Assembly: GCA_020284085.1 (NCBI GenBank)
Contig: JACEVL010000513.1
Location: 1,017,501 to 1,081,500 of the forward strand
DNA length: 64,000 nt
Origin: Aporrectodea caliginosa
Lineage: Eukaryota; Annelida; Clitellata; Crassiclitellata; Lumbricidae
Direction: 5' to 3'
In this document: positions 12,013 through 23,079 of the stretch, in pieces
Layout: every line of letters starts with the position of its first letter
How positions within the stretch are numbered: position 1 is the stretch's first letter
Translations under genes and position numbers: made by a program
The notes under the pieces: model-generated
Seen by the model: only the letters and a program-made list of their open reading frames with translations
What the model was told of the DNA's origin: nothing
Databases searched by the model: none

Positions 12013-12789
12013 ATCATCAGTATCTAACGCCTGTGATTTGTTGGCGACGGGTTCGAATGAATGACCCCTCCACTCTCTTCGGTCATTGACGCCAACTGGC
12101 AGAACGGACACCCGTTCCACTCGATGCCGCTCAAGCCTCGGACCTCCAGCCAATCCCTGTGCATCTTATACGCAGTTGATTTCATTCGGATCAGCGCTAA
12201 TCGTTAAACGAGGATGGATCCACCATCATTAAAGTATAATGTTCAGCTGCACTTGACATGTCACCGATCGGATCAACGGGATTCGCGTCGTTTTCAGAGG
12301 GGGGGGCACCAGCCGCAGAACCAGAAAGTTTGAGAGTAGACCAAGGACGCAAGGTTGTACTTCGTTGACCACAAATTTTTGACGGCCTTGTTTTAGTCAT
12401 CAGGATCATTATTATGGTTGCCAAAAGTGTCTGACCTGCTTTTGTCCTCCGCCTCTATTGTAAAATTTGGCATATTATGACGCTTTAGTGGAAGTAACTC
12501 ATACCAAAAGCTAAGATTAATGTGGCTTATTCTGCAGTGATTATAATAACATAGTATTTAAATAATAGTAGCAAACGAGCTTGTTGAAAATTATTAGCTG
12601 AAGCCGTTACAAAGAATCTGAGCCAGACAAAAACGCAGTTCATATGGCTGGGTACCGGTACACGGTAACTATCCTTCGAGAGAAATAGACATTAACATTA
12701 AATAGACATTACACCACCGAGTGGCAACAGAACCGTGAGTCATCTATGGTGAAGTATATTAACTACGTCTGCTTTAACCAACTGTGTCA
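12013..12789. other. No gene recognised
   Basis: No exon or repeat supported. Confidence 0.45.
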
Positions 12790-13225
12790 GATCCTGCATC
12801 ACTGACACTCTCTTCCATTTGCTCGCTGTGACATGTGCACGCTTGGACTATTGCAACGCTATTATCGCAAGTATCTCCGGCCGATACCACACTTTAACTC
12901 CGCTTCAATCTGCTGCACCACTTCAACTGAGAGGACCTCTGGGTTCAGACTATACTTTGAATCCGTCCGAACAAATCGGACATTTTTTCATGCAGCGGAT
13001 CATCCAACCGGAACAATTGTCCAATAAAGATTTGAACTTCATTGATAGAAGCAGCCAAAGAAACATTTTCAGCTTATGTTTAGTCGATACGCTCCAAGAC
13101 ATTCCTGCCGCAATGGCCAATTATTCAATGATCATTCATACTCCAGGCTAGAGTCAGTTATGAGGCAGCCATGTTTCAGACTCTTTAAGAAGCTCGTGAA
13201 AGGCGACAGACAAAATAATATCCAT
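12790..13225 (+). mobile_element. Degenerate LINE reverse-transcriptase fragment (CR1/L2-like)
   Basis: The 12830-12900 translation contains a LDYCNAII-like peptide followed by a spaced LTPLQSAA. This matches the conserved 'LDYCNSLL...L..LQ..QNAAARL' tract of CR1/L2-type reverse transcriptases. Frames shift and stops occur after about 13150. Confidence 0.65.
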
Positions 13226-14010
13226 GCATGCCGCTAAACATGAGCGAAAGTTTAATAGTCATTTATGTACGGCAACACACAGGCGTTCACGCTCATGCGT
13301 TCACACGGGAGATTTTGTATACACACGGGTCATAGTTCATCTATATAATGATACACAGGTGATAGCTCATTTGGAATATTAATTGGTACTAATCATCATC
13401 GCTAATACTGATCGTCACGCTCAGGCTACTTGCACGTGCACTAGCTAAGCGTATAATTATACCTGAATGAAAGAATTTTAGAGCATCCATGTAATGCAGG
13501 CTAAGAACATTTCCAGGAATGTGATTTTTCTGTGAAGAATGCTATGACAACACTATTTTCAGCATTATGCTAAGCCAGACAAGGTTTTCAACGTAAATGA
13601 GTGTTACTTAAGCTGCATGTGTTCTTGCCTATAATATTATAACCTCAGCAATAGTTGGCCAGCGTCATAGGCCCTTAATGAAAAAAATATGAATATGGAT
13701 AGAGACGATATGGTATTCGACTTAACAGGATTGAATCTATACACCGGAGATACATGTAATTCTTTAGGCCAACGCTGATAGTCGTATACAGTTACCGGTT
13801 GGCTATTTCTTTTGTTCTTTCCTATCAAGGCAACTGCGACGGTGCGTCATACTGTACGTTAGAATTTAGTTCTTCGTGTAATTGAACTGAAATAAATCGA
13901 GCTTTACATCACTTCTCATCGATTGTGAGCTCTCTTTGATACGCCCGAAAGCGGAAAAAGCAAATCAAAAGTTTACAGCACATGCACTATGATATACATG
14001 TGCAGCAAAC
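13226..14010. other. No gene recognised
   Basis: No exon or repeat supported. Confidence 0.45.
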
Positions 14011-14014
14011 ATTC

Positions 14015-14122
14015 TCAAACAGTCTTAAGACGCACTTCTTTAGATCAGACAGATAACCATTTGTGCAGCGCTTTTGTGAAGAACTTAAAAGGCGCTGTAT
14101 TAAGTATCTGGATACATACAAT
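14015..14122 (+). mobile_element. LINE 3' tail fragment
   Basis: It ends in AAAAGGCGCTGTATTAAGTA, a version of the LINE tail seen at 49200, and runs into a CATA array. Confidence 0.5.
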
Positions 14123-14123
14123 G

Positions 14124-14285
14124 TCACACATACATACATACATACATACATACATACATACATGCATGCATGCATACATACATACATACATACATACATA
14201 CATACATACATACATACATACATACATACATACACTCGTACATACATACATACATACATGCATACATACATACACGTACATGCAC
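14124..14285. repeat. (CATA)n microsatellite
   Basis: CATA tetranucleotides with GCAT and ACTCG interruptions, directly after a LINE tail fragment. Confidence 0.95.
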
Positions 14286-14304
14286 ACGGTTAAGCGAATT
14301 GAAT

Positions 14305-14420
14305 AATCTAAAAATTTCAAAAGCGCTAAGTACAGGGCACCAGCTTATTCGCAAACGCTGACCAAGTGGAAGCCCAAGTCCATTGGCTATGATACCTGCC
14401 ATGGGAGAGAAGGATGCAGC
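14305..14420 (+). repeat. Dispersed repeat family A, copy 2
   Basis: It shares AAAATTTCAAAAGCGCTAAG and CAGGGCACCAGCTTATTCGC with the copies at about 5743 and 33371. Confidence 0.6.
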
Positions 14421-15010
14421 CGAACTGATAATGCAGAGAAGCTGAAGAGCGAGATTGCTTGTGAAACCATACAAGCGTTGATGATGATTTTCATCGCCAG
14501 GTGTCGTAATCTTCTTCCAAAGAGCCGGTCTTCATTTGTATTTTTCTTTCCATTTCCATTTCCATTACCGTAGTATCGGAAAACAGCGAAAGCTTTCAGA
14601 AACAATGATGATAAGAATGAGAATGGTCAAGGTCGGATATTTTTTCACGTAATATTGCGATAGACACGAATCATCTAGGCTTTCGTCATACAGTGATTAT
14701 AGCTCGCTACAAAAGCTTTCACAAGTCATGTGCGGTATATTATCTTTTCATAGAATTTAATATGCTTCGGAAAAACCATCATCAGACCAATGTGCTTGAC
14801 GCTAAACAATTAGTCAGATACAAATGATGTTATCATCTTCCACACAAAATGTTTAAAATTAACTAACCTCAGAGTGAACTACTATCTCTTTCTCTCTCTT
14901 TCTCTCTCTGTCTCTCTAGATCTGTCTCTCTCCTTTATGTGTAGCTTGACATGAAATATAGTTCAGTTCTGTCCCTTTTCTCATTTCTGCCCTCTGTCCA
15001 CATTCCTCCT
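14421..15010. other. No gene; short (TCTC)n at about 14885-14930
   Basis: No exon supported. Confidence 0.45.
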
Positions 15011-15013
15011 TTC

Positions 15014-15365
15014 ATTCATTCATTCATTCATTCAGAGCATTTATATAGCGCCCCTTCAAGAAACTACTCAGGAGCGCTCCCGGCCCAGCCACGAGTAAAG
15101 AAAAAGACTTGAGGGACTTGTAGAACCCTGTCAGATGGCTTACAAGTAAAAACGGAGCTTAAGTGGTAGGTCATTCCAAATGGAAGGGCCAACAACCGAG
15201 AAAGCACGGCGCTGCCTAATAGCCAAGCGAGTCCGTGGAACAAGGAACTCACCCCTCGTCGCAGAGCGAAGCACCCGACGCGCTGGAACATCAGACACTG
15301 GGCGGCAAAGATCACGCAAGTAAGATGGAGCGCAGCCAAGAACACAACGAGAAACAAGAAAGAAA
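15014..15365 (-). mobile_element. LINE 3' end (CR1/L2-like), minus strand
   Basis: Read on the minus strand it encodes a RAFSVVGPSIWNDLPL-like peptide, the conserved C-terminal tail of CR1/L2-type ORF2. This is followed by the untranslated tail ending GGGGCGCTATATAAATGCTC and a short ATGA repeat. The frame is broken, so the copy is dead and 5'-truncated. Confidence 0.8.
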
Positions 15366-15476
15366 GAAGGAAGGAGAAATCAATAGGTAGTAGTCAAAGT
15401 GAAGGCAGAGAAGTTAGAAAGAGGACTGTATAGAAATAAGAGTAGGGAAGATAAAGTGTTACTGTAGCAGAAATTA

Positions 15477-15678
15477 AGTGATCACCATTGACTATAAATG
15501 ATCACTATTGACTATAAATGATCACTATTGACTCTAAATGATCACTATTGACTCTAAATGATCACCATTGACTATAAATGATCACTATTGACTCTAAATG
15601 ATCACTATTGACTCTAAATGATCACCATTGACTATAAATGATCACTATTGACTATAAATGATCACCATCGACTATAAC
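15477..15678. repeat. 21 bp tandem repeat, about 9-10 copies
   Basis: The unit is ATGATCACTATTGACTATAA, with C/T and A/C variants that alternate among copies. Confidence 0.95.
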
Positions 15679-15849
15679 TGCAACGAGGTACAGGCATTGA
15701 GAATTTAAGAAATTTAAAGTTTTTGATTTCTATCGAATGATTGAATGTCATGGGTTGCTATTTTCTATAGAGTATACGAGGTATATAGTTTTTATCGTCT
15801 TTAGGTGGAAGCTGAAAGTTATGTTGCCTTGGTCGAAGCTTATAGTCCA

Positions 15850-16130
15850 TCCCTCTCTCTCACTCTCTCTCTCTTGCTGCCTCTGTCTCTCTCCTTCGTT
15901 CTGTCCCTCAGTCAACCCTCTCATTTTCTCTCTCCCTTTCTGTCTCTCTCCTCTCTTTCTTTCTTTCTGTCTCTCTTTCTTTCTGTCTCTCTGCATGTCA
16001 TGCTGTCTCTCTGTCTACTATCTCTCTGTGTCTCTGTCTGTCTGTCTAACTGTCTAACTGTCTCTGTCTATCTGTCTGTCTGTCTGTCTGTCTGTATGTC
16101 TGTCTCTCTCGATCTGTCTCCCTCGTTCTG
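15850..16130. repeat. CT-rich tract with (TCTG)n
   Basis: TCTC grading into (TCTG)n. Open frames read Ser/Leu/Val-rich and are artefacts. Confidence 0.9.
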
Positions 16131-17206
16131 TGTCTGTGTAGCCTGACATGAAATATTGTCCGATCCGCTCAAAGTGTAGCATAGATATTGGACTGAAGGG
16201 AATTGGCGACCACATGTCACCAGCATCTTCGACCCTGCGGCAGCGGACAAACAGCAACAGCAACAGCAGCAACAGTGTCGATTGCGCTCATTTCTCTTAT
16301 TCCACCAAAATATCACAAAAACTTTAGTGTTATTGAAAAACAATTGCTCTTATAACCTTAGAGAACTTCCCGTAATAGGACAATAGTTTAGCACAGTTAA
16401 CAATTTCAATATGCTGCGTCAAGACAGGTCGCACATGATTATTTAAGTTGATTTTTTGAAGTCGGTAATAAAAATTGGTATTGCTGAATGCAGCCCTATT
16501 CAGATGGCATGATAATTGATTAACTCTTTGATTTGTCACTGTGCGAAAGCAGTTTATACAGACATCAGGGTTCGGAAAATTTAGGCCTATAGCTGGCACC
16601 CCTTTTGGTCGCTCGATCCCCTAATCGGGAACATCTGAAGCCGCAACTACCAGATATATGTCTAACAGGAGATCAAGCACCGAATCGCGAGCGCCAAATC
16701 TTGGATTAAAACATCTGGCGCACATGCTAACAGAAATGAAATTACGGTCGTTAATGATATTAGCTGCTACTGACGACTAATCATAGGACAGCATTTCCAG
16801 TACTTTCTGTTTGGCTCTTCATTTCGCTTTTCCTCTTTTTTCGTTCTTCTGTAGTTTTCATGCATGCAAATTAATCCTTATCATAATTATTGCTTTGCAC
16901 TAAATAGGAGAACTATTAGACAGACTATAAGCATGTATACTGTATATTATGCTATGTGCTGTTATGGGCCCACGGGCCCTTAACCGTACAATCCCATCGC
17001 AGATGGCATGATGATGAAAAATGATAGGCCTATATCGGAGTTAGGATTTAGGATAATATGTGTGATTTTAGAATAGGTCTATTTGACTGTTCTGATTAGC
17101 TCAATGTTTGATGTATGTTTATTACCGTGTCTGTACACCAAAATGTGGATAGCACAAGGTCATTTAAAGAATATTCTTATCTTCTTATCTTTGTATCATC
17201 AAGACA
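16131..17206. other. No gene; short (CAG/CAA)n at about 16250-16275
   Basis: No exon supported. Confidence 0.45.
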
Positions 17207-17214
17207 GTATGCAT

Positions 17215-18570
17215 CAAAGCTCGAGGGTACGTACCATACGTAAGGTACCTGTGCCGAATAAGGCCCGGGGTGGCAATAAGGCCCACGCACTTAAAATTCA
17301 AATATCTCCGAATCTATTCATAAGATGTTGCCATAATTTTATATTGTTGACCGGCCTTCACCTGTGAACTACTGTAGTTGATCACGGGTTTTCTTTTCGG
17401 CGACATCTTTGAATAAAAAATATGGAAAGATTTTTGCGATAATTTATTTTGCAATTTTCTTATTTTCGGTTGTGTTAATATCGTAATTAATCCTCAGTCT
17501 GCGTATTGCATGCATGTTGCTATGATAATAATATATGTAAACAGCGTATATTGGCAAGACTATGTAGACTGAAAAACTTAATTATGCACTTTAGAATTAC
17601 CAGGATATTGGTCGAAGTGTTCATGGCGTGCTGGTGAGGGTAACAAGGCCCACCATTCTGTGGGTAATAAGGCCCTATGCATTGTGTGCAGACAGTATGC
17701 ACAGTCGAGCATGACGAAATATGGACAGTGCGGACAGTGGTTACATGATGAATGTATTGGCTTAGATCCAGTAGTAGAAGCAGAAACAGTCGTTTGCCCA
17801 TAATTGTGACAAATAATAAAATAATAAAATAATAATTTCAGGAAAAAGCCTGAATTAATGACTACACATTTTCATCACATTTATTTTATTCCGGACGGCT
17901 ATAATCAATCAATAGCTGTCCATCTCATAAGAAACAGTTTCAATTTCATGTTTGAAACTGTAAAACGGACATTTAAACGACGAAAAAAGACACTTTCTAA
18001 GTTGGGCCTTATTACATGCGGTGCTCGGTAATAAGGCCCACTTGATGCCTTCTACCAAAAAATTATTTCCTATTATGTGGAATTTTATTTCATGAAAATA
18101 ATTAATCCACTATGTAACTACTTCCATACACTCATCATATGACTATTTTCCATAGTTACAGTTCCATACCAGTAGCCGTTTTTTGGCAAAGTTCCTTAGG
18201 TGGGCCTTATTCGGCACAGTGACCTTATTCTATTTTTTTAAAGGTACGTACGTATTTTAACGTACCCTATTTTAGGGTACGTAAACAACACAAAAATACG
18301 TTAACCACGTCATTGCTCATTATAAGAATGTTCAATCATAACCCAGTGTACAGCGTAGTAAATTGCTGCAATGCTATATTGCAGGTCTATGTTTATCCAG
18401 CATAAATTGCACTTAATGCACTAATGTCAGATTATAGGCTATGGGTCACCGAGTAAACCATAAATAAAATTTTCGTGTTTGATACGTACCATACGCGTAT
18501 TGTATTTTTTGAAAGGTACGTACGTATTTTAACGTATTCTATTTTAGGGTACGCGTACCCTCGAGCTCTG
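17215..18570. mobile_element. hAT-like TIR element, interrupted by a pogo-like element
   Basis: Its left end CAAAGCTCGAGGGTACG and the complement of its right end CAGAGCTCGAGGGTACG form the TIRs. The flanking 8-mer GTATGCAT occurs exactly at 17207-17214 and 18571-18578. Its interior repeats GGTACGTACGTATTTTAACG. A 983 bp element sits inside it at 17243-18225. An internal second copy of the same segment near 18484-18530 preserves an uninterrupted version of the insertion site. Confidence 0.85.
17243..18225 (+). mobile_element. Pogo/Tc1-like element with zinc-finger remnant
   Basis: TIRs begin AGGT, then two variable bases, then CTGTGCCGAATAAGGCCC, flanked on both sides by TA (17241-17242 and 18226-18227), the target duplication of the Tc1/mariner/pogo superfamily. 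AATAAGGCCC recurs at least seven times in both orientations inside it. At 17672-17803 the plus strand reads a C-x2-C ... QCGQWLHDEC ... VVCP-stop pattern. This resembles the C-terminal PHD-like zinc finger of pogo-type DDE transposases in marine invertebrates, with at least one ligand cysteine lost. The catalytic core is missing, so the copy is internally deleted and non-autonomous. Confidence 0.75.
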
Positions 18571-18578
18571 GTATGCAT

Positions 18579-18868
18579 CGTCTTATTATATTTTACTGAA
18601 TAAAAGTCTTAAGCTAGCCGCAATGTAACTGACATGCTCAAAGGCACGTCTAAGTCTTATATTATAGAAGCAGGACTGTATAGGCCTACTTTTTCGACAG
18701 AAACTGAAATAGTCCGCGGTACAGATCAACAAATACATCTTTCTGGTAATAATAATGAAGATGTTGACGATAATCGACAAAGACGGATTGTGTCAATAAC
18801 TTTTTTAATGAATGCATTGACACTCACTGACGCGCATGATTATATAGTGCGTCTATTCGTATGAGTCA
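18579..18868. other. No gene recognised
   Basis: No exon supported. Confidence 0.45.
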
Positions 18869-18946
<78 letters not shown>

Positions 18947-18967
18947 TACTATTATTATTATTATTAA

Positions 18968-19006
<39 letters not shown>

Positions 19007-19027
19007 TACTATTATTATTATTATTAA

Positions 19028-19083
<56 letters not shown>

Positions 19084-19120
19084 GTTGTTGTTGTTGTAGC
19101 AGTAGCAGCAGCAGTAGTAG
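18869..19120. repeat. (ATT)n microsatellite with higher-order duplication
   Basis: About 215 bases of ATT triplets followed by GTTGTTG and AGCAG runs. Within it a ~60 base block ending ATTAATTTT is itself repeated in tandem. Confidence 0.95.
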
Positions 19121-19279
19121 CAGTGTTAGTAAAAGTATACGTACTCTAACAATAATAATAGGTAGAGGATCGAGGAGGTCGTTGTCGTGGAAGCAGCGTT
19201 GCGTGTTCTAGTCACAGTGGGGGATTCAATATGTACCTAACCTTTGGCATTGGATTGCATTCCTCTTTACCAACTACCG

Positions 19280-19900
19280 GTTCAATATACTTCCTCTCCT
19301 CCTCCACCTTTTCGTCTTCCTTCTCCTCCTCCTCCTCCTCCACAACCTCTTCGTCCTTCTCCTCCCGAAACTCCTCCTTCTTATCCTCCTTATAATTTTC
19401 CTCTTTTGTTCATCATTATCCTCTTTCTTTCTCCTCTTTTCATTCTCGTTCTCTTCTCCTCCTCCTCCTCCGTTCTTCTCTTCCGCTTATCTTCTTCTTC
19501 TTCATCTCATTCTTTCCTCCTTCTTTCCTTTTAATCTTCTCATTTTCCTCTCCTTCTTTTCCTCGATAACCTTTCCCTCCATGGATCATCCTCATTTCAT
19601 CCCTTCTGCTCTTCTCTTCTCTTCTTCCCAGTCTAATCCTTTCTCCACCTTTTCCTAGTTTCTTTTTTGTTCCTCAATTACAATTTCCCAGCTATATTCT
19701 TCCTCTTCTTCTACGTGTATTTTCTCCGCTTTCTCGTCATCGCCCTTCCTCGTCATCTTCCTCTTCTCCATCCCTTAATTCTCTTTCTGCCTGACGTTTC
19801 ACTCCTCTCCCTCTCCCCGTCTATGGATCTCCTCTTCCACTCCTCTTCCTTCTTTCTCTTCCTGTTATTCCTTCGCTTCTCCCACGCCATATTCTGTGCT
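19280..19900. repeat. Polypyrimidine (CTT/CCT) tract
   Basis: C/T-rich on the plus strand for about 600 bases, with frames reading Ser/Leu/Pro/Phe. Confidence 0.85.
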
Positions 19901-19974
19901 TGCTCTGTTCATAGATTTTCTAAATAGAACGTGATTAATGACAGCACAATGCCGTCAATTTTACTTTTTTGTCC

Positions 19975-20060
19975 TCGGCTCCATTCCTGCTCTTCCTCTT
20001 CCTCCTCTTCCTCTTCCTCCTCTCCTTCGTCTCCATCTCTTCGTTCGTTCCACGCTCTTC
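19975..20060. repeat. (CCTCTT)n tract
   Basis: Continuation of the C/T-rich sequence. Confidence 0.8.
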
Positions 20061-20159
20061 CTTTGCATCCTACAAGTGGCTAAATAGAGTGGCTTCTTCG
20101 CGCCGTTTCTTCATTTACTCGGTCCTCTAACAACCTTTTCTCGTCCGCCTATCTACCAA

Positions 20160-20450
20160 TCCAACGATCCATCCATGCACTCATCCTTCCATTCATCTAT
20201 CCATCAGAGCATCCATCCTTTCATCCAATCATCAAACGATCCATTCATCCATTCATCTATATACTCTTTCAGCTTTCTATAAATTGTTTTGCTGATTCGT
20301 TCGTGAATTACATTAATTTTTGACATCGTACAGGCTAGCGCAGAGAGCTCCTTTGAGTGGATATCTTTAAGAGGCGCTATATAAATGTTCAATTATATTA
20401 CATTACATATCCATCCACCCATCCATCAATTCATGAATTCATCCAACCCC
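20160..20450 (+). mobile_element. (ATCC)n repeats flanking a LINE 3' tail
   Basis: ATCC tetranucleotides at about 20160-20260 and 20405-20445 flank a LINE-type tail at 20330-20400, recognisable by GAGAGCTCCTTTGAGTGGAT and GAGGCGCTATATAAATGTTC. Confidence 0.7.
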
Positions 20451-20479
20451 TATTCCTCGTATTTGCTTTTTATTCGGCC

Positions 20480-20832
20480 GCCTCTTATCACTTTCCCTAT
20501 TCCCTGCTGCTGTTTCTCCGTCTGCACGTATTCATGTTCTTGCTTCTCTTCCTCGTATTCCTGCTCCTCCTCTGCCTCCCTTTCTCTTCCAATTCTCTTT
20601 CTTCCTTTTCCGTGTCATGTTCCTCCTCTGCCTCATTTTCCCTGCCATTCACCTCATGCATCTTCTCTGAGCGGCGGCGGCCTCTGTCTTCTCTTCCGCA
20701 GCTGTCTCGCTTCTTCCGCAGCCGCTGCCTCATCACCGACCACTTAAGAACGATGGCCATTATTTCAATCCTCCTCCTCCTCCTCTTCCTCCTCCTCCTC
20801 CTCCTCCTCCCCTTCCTCCTCCTCCTCCAGGA
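20480..20832. repeat. Polypyrimidine (CCT/CTT) tract
   Basis: C/T-rich; ends in a (CCT)n run and CCAG. Confidence 0.85.
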
Positions 20833-21165
20833 ATTCCAGTATTTCTAAATGTCCGCCGTTGTTTCACTGAAGGTCGCATCTTCCGTTGCCGCATTACCAG
20901 CCGCAGTACCAGCCGCATCCAAACGCAAGCATCGGCATCGCAATCCTCGTACATGGACTGCACGGACATCAGCATCAGTACTACGACGGCCAGCAGCAGC
21001 TGCAGTAGCCGGCGAGCATCTTCCTACGACGGAGGCAGGCGATCGCTAAAAGCCAGGCGCCGATGCATCTGCCTCGAGACGTCGTCTAATGACCGGCCAA
21101 TACCTCCTTGGTCAGTCGATGGTCAGCGTCGCGTGATGACCATGTTGCTTCTTGTTGTCATCACA
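20833..21165 (+). other. Non-repetitive island between two C/T tracts, unclassified
   Basis: A GC-rich, non-repetitive stretch preceded by a long polypyrimidine run ending CAG, which looks like a splice acceptor. Three plus-strand frames are open for 60-100 codons here. The frame that begins at 20953 only reaches 357 codons by running into the next C/T tract. I recognise no domain. A terminal exon is possible but not supported. Confidence 0.25.
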
Positions 21166-21169
21166 CACT

Positions 21170-21780
21170 CACCCCCCCACGGCCGACGAAACCGTCCGTC
21201 CTTCCTCTCTGCCACCTATTCTTCTTTCCTCTGTCGCTCCCTCTCTTCCTCCATCCTTATATCTTCTCTCTTCCTCCCTCCTTTTCTTTTTCCATTTTCC
21301 CTCCCCTGTCATCTTTGTCTCTACACTCATTTCTTTCCCTGCATCCTTTCCCTCCTCATTTCCTTCCTACTTCCATCTATCTCTGTCTCCACCTTTGCTG
21401 CTTCATTCTCTCCCACTTTGGTTCCCTTCCTGCATTTGCGCCTGTTCTTCACGCCAGCGATTGCTCGCCGCAATATTACCTCACTCTTTCTTTCTCTTCC
21501 TCCGTCTCATTATTCTGTCCCTCCGTGTCTCTCTCTGTATCTCTCTTTCTCTCTTACTTTCTCCTCTCCATCTAATTTTCCTCCCTCTTTCTTCCTCCCT
21601 CTCTCTTTCTTCCTCTCCCTCTGTCTGTCTGTCTATCTGTCTGTCTGTCTGTCTGTCTCTGTCTGTCTCTCTCTCTCTCTCTTACTTTATCACTCTCTCT
21701 CGTTTTCCTTCTCATTCCATCTCTCTATATATGTCTTTCAATTACCTATCCACTCTGTCCTTTTCTGCCTGACCAATCCC
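21170..21780. repeat. Polypyrimidine tract with (TCTG)n
   Basis: C/T-rich for about 600 bases, with a (GTCT)n core at about 21620-21670. Confidence 0.88.
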
Positions 21781-23078
21781 GCCTTTTCTTCGCCTGGTCG
21801 CATTCCAGCACCGATGGACACCGAATTCTCTGGTATTATATTGTGTGTATTCATTAGCGGAAGTGCACCGGGATTTTCTGGCTTCATCGTCGGCATCGTT
21901 AGCAGCAGCAGCAGCAGTCAGAGCATCAGTTTCGTCGCCATCCGAGAAGATCCTCAGAGGCTTTGGTCGATGGACCCAGCCACTGACCGACTGACCGCTC
22001 TTTCCGTGTATCCTGCTCTCCCCTGACCCCACCCAGACTGTCGCAACCACCCCCAGCGATCCAACCCAACCCACTCTTCCAATCACCAAACCATCTATAC
22101 AACTACCACCTACTCTTCCAGTCATGCACTTAAACCACCCCCAGGAGACAAGGGTGGTTCGTTCTGTAAGTCATTTGCGGAATATGTACGGTGCAAAGGC
22201 CGTCCAGAGCCACGGTTGGCCTCTGATCGGTCAGCTGGAAGGTCCAGTAGCAAATAGAATTAGACGGGGCAATAATTATATGCCATCTTTAGCCAGTGGC
22301 CAACTGCGGTGTGTTGCAATGCAGTGGAATGTAGAAATGTAGGCTTATTAGGTGTAAGAGGAGACGATATATGACGTGTAATATGAGTCTTGACGCTCAT
22401 AAAAACTTGCTCAAGGGACATGAGACATGAGACCCACGACACCTCATTCCTGTATGAAGAATGCGAAGAAAAATAATGCGAAGAAGAATGCGAAGAAGAA
22501 GAATGTAAGAAGAAGAAGAATGCAGACGAATGCATTATAGCTGAGCCCTAAAGTTCGAGGAGAATTTTTCTTAGATAGAGACACTTGTCCGATTACTCCT
22601 GGTACCTGTACGTCCTGCCTGCCTCTTCTGCAAGAGTGCTCGCAGAAGGCTCAAGAGTGTCAAGACATGATAGAACAAGGTTAAATTCAGTGGTTGTTTA
22701 AAACATCCATCAAGACCTGATGGATTCAGCTGTTACTCAGAAGTTGATTTGTAGAATCTACGTTTATTTTTAGGTTCACCATAAGAACTGTTTGGTGCCA
22801 AACTACAAAATGAATTACTGCGTTCCTCCCCATTTATGACAATATTATGTTCACTGGCACTACCCCTATCCTCCAATTGTGAATCAAAAGTGTTCAAAAT
22901 TTTCATAAAGTTGCACTTATAATTTATTGTAATCTGGCATTTATAATTTGCAACAGTAGCCTATGTATAGAAATTTGTAAAAAAAATGCAGTAGCCTTCT
23001 GATTGTTGTCCATAACTAGAAAAGTCTGCAGCAGTTTCGGCTTATTTAGCCTTTACTTTAGAGTCTTAGAATCTAGAT
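21781..23078. other. No gene recognised
   Basis: Mixed composition with a short AGC run near 21901 and GAAGAA repeats near 22455-22525. No exon supported. Confidence 0.45.
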
Positions 23079-23079
23079 A

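Noticed and set aside
20953..22026. 357-codon open frame
   Set aside because: Only the first ~60 codons are non-repetitive; the rest is a C/T tract. No recognisable domain. Kept only as an unclassified island.
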